Numbered from the stretch's first letter, positions 7,317 to 16,162 are shown. The stretch: DNA of 19,939 nucleotides from Akkermansiaceae bacterium (GCA_023301335.1 JALZVA010000205.1:1-19939); one strand, 5' to 3'. Numbers and translations are program-made. The notes: generated from the sequence alone by a model not told the origin.

Positions 7317-8456
7317 ATGTCAAAGCGTGACTACTACGAAGTCCTAGGGGTATCGAAAGATTCCGATGATAATACGATTAAAAAAGCGTATCGTAAATTA
7401 GCGATGAAGTTTCACCCGGATAAAAATATCGGGGATGCAGCCGCAGAGGAAAAATTCAAGGAGTTAGGTGAGGCATATGAGGTGCTTTCTGATGAAGAAA
7501 AGCGTGCAGCTTATGACCGCTTTGGACACAGAGCGTTTGAAGGCGGCGGTGGCGGAGGAGGAGGCGGTGGATTCCACGACGCATCAGACATCTTTTCACA
7601 GTTCTTCGGCGGTGGAGGCGGTGGCGGATTTGAAGACTTTTTCGGTGGTGGACGCCGCCAGCAACGTGACCCATACGGGCGAAGCAAGGGGAGTGATCTA
7701 CGCTACGACCTTGAGATTACTCTAGAGGAAGCAGCAAAGGGCGTCACTAAGAAGCTCAAGCTAGAGCGAAACGTCGGTTGTAAGACATGTGACTCAAAAG
7801 GGTCTAAAGACGGGAGACCAACTAGCTGTTCTACCTGTGGTGGAAGCGGGGCTGTGACACGTCAGGCAGGTATTTTCGTGCAGCAAGTAACCTGTCCGGA
7901 TTGCCGTGGTGCAGGGATTAAAATATCTAATCCGTGTAAAGATTGTGAGGGTGAAGGTGCGGTAGAAAAAATGACCGACATCAGCATTAAAATCCCAGCG
8001 GGAGTCGATGACGGGACTCGTTTACGTTCTTCAAACAACGGAGACGCAGGAACTCGTGGAGGCCCTACAGGAGATCTCTACGTATTTCTCCATGTAGCAG
8101 ATCACGAGGTCTTTGAAAGAGAAGATAGCAATCTCTTCTGCGAACTCCCAGTGAACTTCACCACAGCCGCTCTCGGCGGAGAAGTAGAAGTTCCGACCCT
8201 AGAAGGTAAAGCCTCGATCAAAGTGCCAGCAGGTACCCAAGGAGGAACGATCTTTAGACTTAGAGGAAAAGGGATGCCTCATGTGGGAAGCGCTAGAAAG
8301 GGCGACCTCCATGTCGAAATCAATGTGGAAGTCCCAACCAAACTGAATAGTGACCAACTAGAAAAGCTCAAAGAATTCGCTGAGTCAATTGGCCAAGAGA
8401 ACTCTCCTATGCAGGAATCTTTCTTCGAAAAAGCGAAGAAGTTTTTTGGCGCATAG
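7317..8456 (+). CDS. dnaJ: Chaperone protein DnaJ
   Basis: DnaJ delivers unfolded clients to DnaK and stimulates its ATPase. The 379-residue protein is a full type I (class A) J-protein. The J domain (about 1-70) carries HPD at 33-35. The Gly/Phe region (about 71-112) contains runs of 10 and 7 glycines. The zinc centre has four cysteine repeats near 155, 171, 193 and 207; the first reads CKTCDSKG rather than CxxCxGxG, while the others (CSTCGGSG, CPDCRGAG, CKDCEGEG) are regular. All eight zinc cysteines are kept. The C-terminal substrate-binding beta domains follow, with GGEVEVPTLEGKASIKVPAGTQ as a landmark. It sits 19 bases after grpE, in the same operon. Confidence 0.97.
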   Translation: MSKRDYYEVLGVSKDSDDNTIKKAYRKLAMKFHPDKNIGDAAAEEKFKELGEAYEVLSDEEKRAAYDRFGHRAFEGGGGGGGGGGFHDASDIFSQFFGGGGGGGFEDFFGGGRRQQRDPYGRSKGSDLRYDLEITLEEAAKGVTKKLKLERNVGCKTCDSKGSKDGRPTSCSTCGGSGAVTRQAGIFVQQVTCPDCRGAGIKISNPCKDCEGEGAVEKMTDISIKIPAGVDDGTRLRSSNNGDAGTRGGPTGDLYVFLHVADHEVFEREDSNLFCELPVNFTTAALGGEVEVPTLEGKASIKVPAGTQGGTIFRLRGKGMPHVGSARKGDLHVEINVEVPTKLNSDQLEKLKEFAESIGQENSPMQESFFEKAKKFFGA

Positions 8457-8491
8457 AGCAGAGAAAAATAAGAGCTTAAGACAGGCGAGTT

Positions 8492-9865
8492 ATGAAAACA
8501 TACGATATCATTGTTATTGGTGGGGGAAGAGCTGCAAGTTTGGCAATTAAAGCTGCAAAGGCGGGGAAATCCGTAGCCCTCATCGAGAAAGATAGACTTG
8601 GTGGAACATGCCCGAATAATGGCTGCGTACCCTCTAAGCTAATGATTGGCTATGCTGAAGCTGCTAAGAAAATCTCAGAAGCTTCTCGCCACTGTGTCAA
8701 TGCCACAATTGATTCTATAGACAAAGATCAAATTTTTGCGAATATTGAGCGCTGGATTAAAGGGGTTGACCCTCGCTATGCTTCAAGGTTTCCTGAAAAT
8801 TTAGACCTTTACCGTGGGACTGGTAGTTTCGTGAGTAATAAGGTGCTTGAGGTGAATGGTGAGCAGTTGACCGCGGAGACCGTTGTGATTGGTACAGGTG
8901 CTATACCTCGCCCTACTCCTTTTCCAGACCTTCCGGCTTGGACTAGCGATGATATTTTCCCACTCAAAGGGAAGGTTCCTAACAGTATCGCTATTGTCGG
9001 GGGTGGTTTTATCGCCTGTGAACTTGCCAATGTTTTTCACTCGTTGGGAATTGAGACAACGATGCTTGTTAGAGGTTCAGCCTTACTCCCTGCAGAAGAT
9101 CATACCATCTCCGGGATTTTTAAGGAAGAGTTCTCGAAGCACGTGCCGACAAAATTTAACACTACGATAGAATCTGCGACCCATGACGGGAGCAGCTTTC
9201 AGCTCAGTTTGTTAGAAGACGGACAAACGACAAATTTGGAAGTAGACGCTCTACTCTATGCCACCGGTAGAATCCCTAACACTACTGACCTCGGCTTAGA
9301 AAATACAGATATCGAGGTCAATGAAAGAGGCTTCTTACCCACAGACCCTTATTTCCAAACTTCTGTAGAAGGAGTGTATGCCATAGGGGACATCGCAGGT
9401 AGATACCAATTACAGCATGCTGGTGTGTTTGAGGCTGACTACCTCGCTAAACGCCTGCTAGAAGGGGAGACTGAGCCTTGCCACTTTCCACCTATGCCAC
9501 ACGCTGTCTTCACAGACCCAGAGGTCGCGGCAGTGGGAATAACTGAACAAGATCTTGAGAAAAATAATATTTCTCCAAGCGATGTTGTGGTCGTGGAGTG
9601 TAACTGGAAATCCAGCGCACGCATGCTTTCATGGAGAATCGAATATCCTCGGACAAAGCTCATTGTCAGAAAGTCTGACTACGCCATCCTGGGATGCCAC
9701 ATGATTGGCCCAGAAAGCTCTACCATGATTCATCAGGTTCTCGCTGTCATGCACCTTGACAATGACATCCGCAAGATCATCGACATGATCTACATCCACC
9801 CAGCCTTACCAGAAGCTCTACAAGAAATCGTGGAGATGGCGGTGGAGAAGATTGAGAAAGCATAA
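8492..9865 (+). CDS. FAD-dependent pyridine nucleotide-disulfide oxidoreductase
   Basis: This 457-residue flavoprotein belongs to the class I family of dihydrolipoyl dehydrogenase, glutathione, mycothione and mercuric reductases. The N-terminal FAD-binding loop is GGGRAAS. The redox-active cysteines are C40 and C45 in GGTCPNNGCVPSK. The NAD(P)H loop is IVGGGFIACELA (about 169-180). The second FAD contact is YAIGDIAG. The C-terminal dimerisation domain carries the catalytic pair in HPALPE (H436, E441). There is no N-terminal heavy-metal domain and no C-terminal Cys pair, arguing against a classical MerA. HPALPE resembles mycothione reductase and lipoamide dehydrogenase; the substrate cannot be fixed. 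No 2-oxo-acid dehydrogenase genes are adjacent. It follows dnaJ by 35 bases, so it may be co-transcribed with the chaperone genes, perhaps for thiol stress (inference). Confidence 0.88.
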   Translation: MKTYDIIVIGGGRAASLAIKAAKAGKSVALIEKDRLGGTCPNNGCVPSKLMIGYAEAAKKISEASRHCVNATIDSIDKDQIFANIERWIKGVDPRYASRFPENLDLYRGTGSFVSNKVLEVNGEQLTAETVVIGTGAIPRPTPFPDLPAWTSDDIFPLKGKVPNSIAIVGGGFIACELANVFHSLGIETTMLVRGSALLPAEDHTISGIFKEEFSKHVPTKFNTTIESATHDGSSFQLSLLEDGQTTNLEVDALLYATGRIPNTTDLGLENTDIEVNERGFLPTDPYFQTSVEGVYAIGDIAGRYQLQHAGVFEADYLAKRLLEGETEPCHFPPMPHAVFTDPEVAAVGITEQDLEKNNISPSDVVVVECNWKSSARMLSWRIEYPRTKLIVRKSDYAILGCHMIGPESSTMIHQVLAVMHLDNDIRKIIDMIYIHPALPEALQEIVEMAVEKIEKA

Positions 9866-9914
9866 AGCATGCTTTTCATAGATGCTCTTGCTTCATTCTT
9901 GATTTTTTCATTTT

Positions 9915-10148
9915 TCACCCTTTTCTTTGAGTCGCCTTTACCGCGGACCAGGTAGAAACCCCGTAGGGAACGAAGTAGGTGAGAAGGATTTTGAAAATAT
10001 CGCTACGCTGAAAATTAAAAGTAGCGAGTTTATCATAGTGGTTGATGAGGGCTAGGAGAGTGCCAACGACGAGGGCAACCTTGAGGGCTGAGGAGACGGT
10101 GCTGCGAGAGAGAGCGATGGAGAGGAAAGACTGCGATGTGTTTTGCAT
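9915..10148 (-). CDS. Small membrane protein similar to nitrate/nitrite transporter NrtS
   Basis: A 77-residue protein read from ATG 10148-10146. It has two hydrophobic segments, about residues 20-37 (SALKVALVVGTLLALINH) and about 49-70 (including ILLTYFVPYGVSTWSAV). The pattern ALKVALVVGT-x-L-x-LINH followed by LLTY-x-VPY-x-VST matches, from memory, the NrtS family, small two-helix proteins described as nitrate/nitrite transporters in cyanobacteria and found widely in other bacteria. The frame is open up to 10295, but the additional N-terminal residues look non-coding, so the shorter form is chosen; no clear ribosome binding site is visible for it. It converges on the oxidoreductase gene and diverges from the helicase gene. 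No nitrate or nitrite reductase gene is in the window, so substrate assignment rests on family resemblance alone. Confidence 0.65.
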   Translation of the reverse strand: MQNTSQSFLSIALSRSTVSSALKVALVVGTLLALINHYDKLATFNFQRSDIFKILLTYFVPYGVSTWSAVKATQRKG

Positions 10149-10305
10149 AGGTTTACTGAAACGAGTGTTCACGTTGAAGCTAGTGCAGGATGCCTTATTT
10201 CGGAAGGGATAAATGTGTTTTTTAGCTGTTGCGGAAAATCGAATTGTTCGCAAATGTTCAGCTTTGTAGTTGCTCGAAGAGTTGGAGAAGGGCATCTTTG
10301 CCGTG

Positions 10306-12330
10306 ATGGCACGCGAGTATAAGATTAGAACGAGGGAGACTTCTGGAGCTGGAAAATCGGGGATCGATTATGCAGCTGAGTTGAATACACAGCAGTATGC
10401 GGCGGTGAGTTCTGATCCTGGGGCTGCTTTGGTGATTGCAGGAGCGGGCTCTGGGAAGACCAGGACGCTGACATACCGAGTGGCATACCTGTTGGATAAG
10501 GGGGTGGAAGCGAGGAATATTTTATTACTGACGTTTACCAATAAGGCATCGAAGGAGATGCTTGAGAGAGTGAACGAGTTGGTGAATGAGGATATCAGTG
10601 ATTTATGGGGAGGGACATTTCACTCGATCGGGAATCGTATCCTGCGGAAGCACGCAGATGAACTTGGGTTTCAGAGAAATTTTTCTATTTTAGACAGGGA
10701 TGATCAGAAGGCGTTGCTAAAGCAGGTGGTGAAAGAGAGTAAGGTCGATCCGAAAAATAAGCGATTCCCTAAGCCCGATTTACTACTGAGTATGTTTAGT
10801 CTGATGGTGAACACACAGGAATCTTTAGGGGATATCCTGAATGACCAGTATGATTATCTGTTAGAATGGCAGGAGGATATTGAAGCTGTGCGGGAGGGCT
10901 ATGTGCAGAAAAAATTAAATACCAACTCTATGGATTTTGATGATCTGCTAGTGTTGCTACTGCGACTACTCAAGCAGGAAGAAGACATTTTAGAAATGTA
11001 CCAACGTAAATTTCGCTATGTGTTAGTGGATGAGTATCAGGACACAAACATGGTGCAGTGCGAGATAGTAGATCTATTAGTAGGGAAGAGTAAAAATTTA
11101 ATGGTCGTAGGAGACGATGCGCAGTCGATCTACTCTTGGAGGGGGGCTGATATGGAAAACATTCTAAAATTCCATGAACGTTACCCAGAGGCAACGACTT
11201 ATAAAATCGAGATGAACTATCGCAGTCAGCCAGAGATCTTGGAGCTATCGAATGCGGCGATTGCGGCGAACACCAATCAAATTCCAAAAGAACTGCGTGC
11301 AGCACGTGAAGGTGGAGAGATGGTTCCTGCATTAGTGGCACTAAATGACCCTAGAGCTCAGTCAGAGTTTGTGACCTCGCGTATAGAGGAATTGGTGGAA
11401 GCTGGAATTGAGCCAGAGGAGATAGCTGTGCTGTATCGAGCGCACTACCAGAGCATGGAGATTCAGATGGAACTGACCTCGCGTAATCTACCTTTTCAGA
11501 TCACTTCAGGTCTCCGCTTCTTTGAACTGGCACATGTGAAGGATGTCTCTAGCTTTATTCGCTTCGTGGTGAATGGCAGAGATGAGGTCAGCTTTAAGCG
11601 GATGGTGCTGATGCTTCCAAGTGTGGGGGACGCCAGTGCGGATAAGCTATGGAGGGCATGGTTAGCGTGTCCACTAGCACAAGAGGGTAAAATTCCTACA
11701 GAGTTTTCCTCGACCTTATTGACGTTTAAGGTACCAGCTAAGGCTAAGGCCTACTGGGAACAACTTTGTTACACGCTGGATGAGTTAGTGCTGGGAGATC
11801 GTTATGCAAGCCCTGCAGATATGATCTATAGTATCCAGGAAGGGGTGTATGATGAATACATGCAGAATAGTTTTGAAAACTACGAGAACCGTAAGCAAGA
11901 CATTGAACAACTCATGCAGTTTGCTACGCAGTATGCGGATGTTGAGGAGTTTCTTTCCCAGCTCTCATTGATGTCTAATGTAGATGGCGCTGTAGGGGAT
12001 AAGAAGAAAAAGGAAAAACAAGAGGGCGTGGTGCTGTCGAGTATTCACCAAGCGAAGGGCTTGGAGTGGAAAGTCGTCTTTTTGATTTGGCTAGCGGATG
12101 GCATGTTCCCTAATGGACGTATTTTAGAGGCAGAAGATAACGGAATGTTAGAGGAAGAGAGAAGGCTCTTTTATGTGGCACTCACGCGTGCGAAAGATCA
12201 ACTTTACTTATCTTATCCAATGATGAATCCTCGTAGTTACACAGGAGATGTATACCAGCAACCTTCTCGTTTCCTAGAGGATTTTTCTGCTGAACTAGTA
12301 GAAGAGTGGCAAATCGAAGGAGGCTGGTAA
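10306..12330 (+). CDS. UvrD/PcrA/Rep-type ATP-dependent DNA helicase
   Basis: A superfamily 1A 3'-5' helicase of about 674 residues. The motifs appear in order: the Q-motif LNTQQYAAV (26-34), Walker A GAGSGKT (46-52), LLTFTNKASKEM, GTFHSIGNRIL, motif II DEYQDTN (about 241), VVGDDAQSIYSWRGAD, motif IV YKIEMNYRSQPEIL, motif V SSIHQAKGLEWKVVFL (near 580) and motif VI EERRLFYVALTRAKDQL. It would act in repair, replication restart or removal of bound protein. The protein ends soon after motif VI, without the Tudor-like C-terminal RNA-polymerase-binding domain of UvrD/PcrA, so its exact orthology is unclear. TTG 10270 and GTG 10303 are alternative starts; ATG 10306 was chosen because the frame upstream adds an unusual extension, and GGAGAAGGG lies upstream at some distance. 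It stands alone between a divergent NrtS-like gene and a convergent esterase gene. Confidence 0.93.
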   Translation: MAREYKIRTRETSGAGKSGIDYAAELNTQQYAAVSSDPGAALVIAGAGSGKTRTLTYRVAYLLDKGVEARNILLLTFTNKASKEMLERVNELVNEDISDLWGGTFHSIGNRILRKHADELGFQRNFSILDRDDQKALLKQVVKESKVDPKNKRFPKPDLLLSMFSLMVNTQESLGDILNDQYDYLLEWQEDIEAVREGYVQKKLNTNSMDFDDLLVLLLRLLKQEEDILEMYQRKFRYVLVDEYQDTNMVQCEIVDLLVGKSKNLMVVGDDAQSIYSWRGADMENILKFHERYPEATTYKIEMNYRSQPEILELSNAAIAANTNQIPKELRAAREGGEMVPALVALNDPRAQSEFVTSRIEELVEAGIEPEEIAVLYRAHYQSMEIQMELTSRNLPFQITSGLRFFELAHVKDVSSFIRFVVNGRDEVSFKRMVLMLPSVGDASADKLWRAWLACPLAQEGKIPTEFSSTLLTFKVPAKAKAYWEQLCYTLDELVLGDRYASPADMIYSIQEGVYDEYMQNSFENYENRKQDIEQLMQFATQYADVEEFLSQLSLMSNVDGAVGDKKKKEKQEGVVLSSIHQAKGLEWKVVFLIWLADGMFPNGRILEAEDNGMLEEERRLFYVALTRAKDQLYLSYPMMNPRSYTGDVYQQPSRFLEDFSAELVEEWQIEGGW

Positions 12331-12374
12331 CCGGCACCTGTGCGGTACGTGAAAGAGCTTTAGAGCTAGGCCAC

Positions 12375-13259
12375 TTACTCCATGGTAAAACCGTGTTTTT
12401 TAAGGAAGTCTTTTGTCTGCTGAAAGCTTTGCTGGTAGATTTTAAGCTTATTTTTAGGCCGGAAAACTGGGGAGTTGAATACTCCGTGGCCAGCATCTGG
12501 GTAGGAGATAAGGGTGCAGTCATTACCTATTTCCTTCATGCTTTTAGTGAAATTTTCAGTACTTTTAAAAGGGACTGTAAGGTCTGCTGTACCGTGGAAA
12601 ATCAACGTGGGAATGGTTGTTTTTTTCACTTGGTGGCTAAGCGATAAAAGAATTTGGCGGTCAGGCTGAATGCGCGTGACAGCGTAGCGAGGGATAGTGG
12701 TATCTAAGACGGGATTGTAAAGAATGGCAAGATTCGGGCGCGAGCTGATACTGAGATCTTGCCCAAGTTCTTCGATCCCATCCAGAAGAACACTGGAACC
12801 TGCGAGGTGTCCACCAGCAGAGCTACCAGAGGCGGCAATACGTTCGGGATCGATCCCAAGTTCAGTGGCATGTTGACGGAGATAACGGATCGCTGATTTA
12901 GCATCTTTGACACATTCAAAAGGCGTGGTTTTATTTCTACTCTTCACGCGGTATTCCGCTGTGACGCAGATCAAGCCTTGCTCGGATAGGTGGCGTGACT
13001 GCTGGTAGAATTGGGTTGGTGTACCTGACTGCCAGCCTCCGCCAAAAAAGAAGATGATGGCTGGCCGCTTATCTGATTTTTTTACACCTTTAGGTTCAAA
13101 TACATGGAGGTGAAGTTTTAACTCATCTACGGTTTTATAGACCAGCAGGCGATCAGGGGAGAACTCTTTCCTCTGCACATTTTTTTCCTCTGCATTCAAA
13201 TTGAGCGCACTCAGAAGCGTGAAGAGAAGAGCAAAAATGTATGTAGAGAGAGAGTGCAT
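12375..13259 (-). CDS. Exported alpha/beta hydrolase (BD-FAE/esterase type)
   Basis: This 294-residue secreted esterase-like protein begins with a signal peptide (MHSLSTYIFALLFTLLSALN, likely cleaved near NAEE). The fold is the BD-FAE/carbohydrate-esterase type alpha/beta hydrolase. The nucleophile is Ser147 in GSSAG, the acid is probably Asp226 in HGTAD, and the base is His258 in AGHG. The usual HGGGW oxyanion motif reads FFGGGW, with Phe72 at the His position. Such enzymes remove acyl or feruloyl groups from polysaccharides or other esters; the substrate here is unknown. The gene is 117 bases downstream of the second hydrolase on the same strand and faces the helicase gene tail to tail. I see no clear terminator in the 44-base gap at its 3' end, only a weak bulged inverted repeat at 12330-12346. 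Confidence 0.85.
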   Translation of the reverse strand: MHSLSTYIFALLFTLLSALNLNAEEKNVQRKEFSPDRLLVYKTVDELKLHLHVFEPKGVKKSDKRPAIIFFFGGGWQSGTPTQFYQQSRHLSEQGLICVTAEYRVKSRNKTTPFECVKDAKSAIRYLRQHATELGIDPERIAASGSSAGGHLAGSSVLLDGIEELGQDLSISSRPNLAILYNPVLDTTIPRYAVTRIQPDRQILLSLSHQVKKTTIPTLIFHGTADLTVPFKSTENFTKSMKEIGNDCTLISYPDAGHGVFNSPVFRPKNKLKIYQQSFQQTKDFLKKHGFTME

Positions 13260-13376
13260 ACGTAAATTTACTATAGAACCTTCTTTGACAACTATCCAAG
13301 AATACCTTTTTTACGGCCACTTTACTGTCGCGATGATAAAGGTCGCTAAGAGTATGGCGAAATATTAGCTGGAAAA

Positions 13377-14495
13377 CTATTTATGTTTGAGAAGGAATTG
13401 AATGGTTTGCTGAACGATCTCGTTGCGGTCAGGTTCGATGGGTGCTCCGACTTCTCTCCAGTTATGTCCAGCGTTTTTGACGATGGTGATTTCAACTGGT
13501 GCGGGGATTGTTTTAAGAGCCTCTTGCATGCGTAGAGCTTGCTTTAGTGGGATAGTAGTGTCTTTGTCACCTTGGATCATGAGGAGGGGTGGGCTGTCTT
13601 TAGTGAGATAGGTAACAGGACTCATCTCGGCATAGAGTTTAGCTTTATCTTCAGCGTTAGTTTTTTTACCTAAGATGCGTGGTCCAAAGCGATCACGAAA
13701 CTTGGGATTGTCATCGTGATTAAAGAGCTGAGAATCTTGAAAATCACATGGGCCATACCAAGAGACACCACTCACCGTTTTGTAATTGTACTTGGCGAGG
13801 TCTGGGTCGCCTTGCATCGCGTCAGGGGAGGATAGTAAAACCATCTGAGCTAGGTGACCCCCAGCGGAGTCACCAAAGGTGTGCATGTTCATTGGGTCAA
13901 TCCCGAGTGCTTCATGGTGTGCGGAAATAAAGCGGAGAGCATCTTGTGAGTCGATGGCGCAGTCGCGCATCGCCGTGTCCCCATCTTTCCTGACTAAGCG
14001 GTAGCCTACAGAGACAACACAGAACCCTTCCTTAAGGAGCGCACGGTGAACCTTATTAAAAGAAGCCAGTCCTGCCCCATGCTTACTACCAGCTGCCCAG
14101 CCACCTCCGTGGGTATAAAAGACGACAGGTTTTTTATTATTTGTGTCTTCATCTGGCATATAAATATCTAGGTAAATATTCCTTTGATCAGCTTTTTTAA
14201 AGATCACATTAAGGATTTTTTTCCCAGGGCTGTCGATATAGCTAGGATAAGAATTAACTAGCTCAGAGAGATCGAGAGCTTCGTCGTTATTCTTGTCCGC
14301 CTTTTTTCTTTTTTCCCACTGCTGAGGGTTTTCATTCTTTTTGAAGACGCCGTCTTTATTCTGATCGAGCTTGTTGAGCGTGAATGATGCGATGTGCTGA
14401 TTATAAATAGCACTGGAATCTTTGAGAGGTTCGAGCGCGGAGCTAGTTCCCAGCAGCAAGGCTGCGATGGATGAGCTTAAGAGAAATGGGTTCAT
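13377..14495 (-). CDS. Exported EF-hand alpha/beta hydrolase (esterase)
   Basis: A 372-residue protein with a signal peptide (MNPFLLSSSIAALLLGTSSA) and two EF-hand loops before the catalytic domain: DQNKDGVFKKNE (44-55), complete, and DKNNDEALDLSE (67-78), which has Glu where Gly is usual at loop position 6. The alpha/beta hydrolase part carries the oxyanion motif THGGGW (His129), the nucleophile Ser210 in GDSAGG, a probable acid Asp in QGDKDTTIP and the base His in AGHNW. This resembles acetyl/xylan esterases and BD-FAE enzymes of Planctomycetes and Verrucomicrobia. The EF-hands suggest calcium binding, probably structural, in a calcium-rich setting such as seawater. It shares a strand with a sulfatase upstream (134-base gap) and a second esterase downstream, suggesting a polysaccharide-related cluster. 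The leader is AT-rich with no visible Shine-Dalgarno sequence. Confidence 0.88.
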   Translation of the reverse strand: MNPFLLSSSIAALLLGTSSALEPLKDSSAIYNQHIASFTLNKLDQNKDGVFKKNENPQQWEKRKKADKNNDEALDLSELVNSYPSYIDSPGKKILNVIFKKADQRNIYLDIYMPDEDTNNKKPVVFYTHGGGWAAGSKHGAGLASFNKVHRALLKEGFCVVSVGYRLVRKDGDTAMRDCAIDSQDALRFISAHHEALGIDPMNMHTFGDSAGGHLAQMVLLSSPDAMQGDPDLAKYNYKTVSGVSWYGPCDFQDSQLFNHDDNPKFRDRFGPRILGKKTNAEDKAKLYAEMSPVTYLTKDSPPLLMIQGDKDTTIPLKQALRMQEALKTIPAPVEITIVKNAGHNWREVGAPIEPDRNEIVQQTIQFLLKHK

Positions 14496-14629
14496 TTTAT
14501 AAAATGGTTATAATTTTTTTAATATAACTTAAGTAGCAGTAGATAAATGATTCAGCTAGAGGATAGTGTGTCTTTCCGAAGTCGTAATTTTATTATGCCA
14601 AGAGATAGAGAAGTTAGTTTGAATGATAC

Positions 14630-16012
14630 TTAATAAGAAAGCTTACCACCTTTACTAGGCTTTTGCTTTTCTGCGTGCCACCATTCTTTAGGCCCTTCAT
14701 GTTCGATATTTTTCCACATATTTTGGATACTATCTTTTAATTCTTTGAGTTTTTCTGGGTGCTCTGCTGAGAGATCCTTGGTTTCGTTTTCGTCTTCGGC
14801 GATATTGAAAAGTTGGTAATTTTGCATCACATCATCGCTGACGATTTTCCAGTCTCCTATACGGAGTGCTGAGCGACTATCAAACGAAGACACGTGAGTT
14901 CTCCAATAGAGCGGGCTGTTACGGGTGATTTCTTTTCCCTCGAAGAGAGGTAGGAGGCTAGCTCCGTCGATAGTACGATCCGTCGGGATGGGGATATCCA
15001 CAATATCTAACACTGTGGTAAAGATGTCTGTGCCGATCATTGCTTTATCCGTGACAGAACCAGGCTTGATGTGTCCTGGCCAGCTTACGATGCCAGGGAC
15101 GCGGATGCCACCTTCATAGGAGCTGCGCTTTAGTCCTCGAAGGCCACCTGTGGTGCCTCCATATCTGGGAACAGGGCCGTTATCAGAGCTGAAGAAAATA
15201 AAAGTGTCCTTGGTCTCATCAATATCATCGAGAGTTTTCATGAGTTGACCTAGAGCATAATCAAGCTGAGTGATATTCCCCATGTAAACTTTGTTTTTAT
15301 GCTCGCCGTAGATGTTTGCAAATTTGATGTCGGTAGCGATAGGGCTGTGGGGTTCGTGAAACCAGACAGAGAGAACGAAAGGTTTTTTAGGGTCACGGAT
15401 TTCCTTTAACCATTTGATGGCTGCATCTGCAACAAGAGGGGCAGAGTAACCTTCTAACTTTCCTAAAGCTTTTCCGTTGAGAAAAAAATTGTCTGGGTTT
15501 TTATGACTTGGGGAAGCATTGTTATGGGTCGCCATCCAGTAGTCATAGCCTCCTTGTTCTCCAACTTGGGGGAAGTCAGGGTTACCATATTGAGGCTGGG
15601 AGAGAAGATGCCATTTTCCAATGTGGCAGGTTTCGTAGCCGATTCCCTTTAATAGTTCAGGGTAGGTGATTTCACTGGCGCGTAGGTGTGCCTGATGATT
15701 CCCTGAAAGGTGACGCCAAACTCCATTACGATAAGGTGTTCTACCTGTCAGAATAGCAGAACGCGAAGGAGAGCAAACTCCGCAAGCGGAATAGGCTTGG
15801 TTAAACTTGAGTCCACGTGAGGCAAGTTTATCCATATTTGGCGTCTTAGTTAGTGGATGACCGTAAGTTCCTGAATCAGCTGCACTCATATCGTCAGCGA
15901 GGACAACTATGATATTGGGACGCTCTTTTTGATTTTCTTGTGCGCTTACGCGGTTCATCCCCAAATTGATGGTCGTTAGGAGGATGAAAATCTTTAACAA
16001 TTTCTTTTTCAT
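14630..16012 (-). CDS. Exported type I sulfatase (arylsulfatase family)
   Basis: A 460-residue formylglycine-dependent sulfatase that would hydrolyse sulfate esters outside the cytoplasm. The signal peptide MKKKLLKIFILLTTINL leads to likely cleavage near VSAQ. The metal-site Asp pair is D40/D41 in VLADDMS. The modification motif CSPSRSAILTGR begins at Cys80, which a formylglycine-generating enzyme would convert; the enzyme is not in the window. HIGKWHL and FFSSDNGP are further family landmarks (active-site Lys/His and metal-binding Asp-Asn). The C-terminus carries the usual beta domain, ending WWHAEKQKPSKGGKLSY. It lies upstream of two esterases on the same strand, which suggests joint action on a sulfated, acylated glycan; the substrate subfamily cannot be assigned by eye. 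No Shine-Dalgarno sequence is visible before ATG 16012. Confidence 0.95.
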   Translation of the reverse strand: MKKKLLKIFILLTTINLGMNRVSAQENQKERPNIIVVLADDMSAADSGTYGHPLTKTPNMDKLASRGLKFNQAYSACGVCSPSRSAILTGRTPYRNGVWRHLSGNHQAHLRASEITYPELLKGIGYETCHIGKWHLLSQPQYGNPDFPQVGEQGGYDYWMATHNNASPSHKNPDNFFLNGKALGKLEGYSAPLVADAAIKWLKEIRDPKKPFVLSVWFHEPHSPIATDIKFANIYGEHKNKVYMGNITQLDYALGQLMKTLDDIDETKDTFIFFSSDNGPVPRYGGTTGGLRGLKRSSYEGGIRVPGIVSWPGHIKPGSVTDKAMIGTDIFTTVLDIVDIPIPTDRTIDGASLLPLFEGKEITRNSPLYWRTHVSSFDSRSALRIGDWKIVSDDVMQNYQLFNIAEDENETKDLSAEHPEKLKELKDSIQNMWKNIEHEGPKEWWHAEKQKPSKGGKLSY

Positions 16013-16162
16013 GATAGGATGAAGGTAATAAATTATAGGAAGTAGATCAAGGGGTAACTCTTCTTAAACGGAGTCTAAAGATCCTTGGATAAAAGTAGGT
16101 CACTCTACAATGATACTAGCTAGTAAGCACAATAGAGACATCAATGGGAGTTTTTTTAACTG

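Noticed and set aside
7545..7650. GGC/GGT-rich repeat tract
   Set aside because: It encodes the glycine-rich Gly/Phe region expected in DnaJ, not an independent DNA repeat.
12330..12346. Possible terminator between the helicase and esterase genes
   Set aside because: The stem is bulged, overlaps the stop codon and has no T-run on either strand; kept only as a remark in the esterase entry.
12306..12647. 113-residue plus-strand frame after the helicase
   Set aside because: It is antisense to the esterase gene, whose minus-strand frame carries a signal peptide and catalytic triad.
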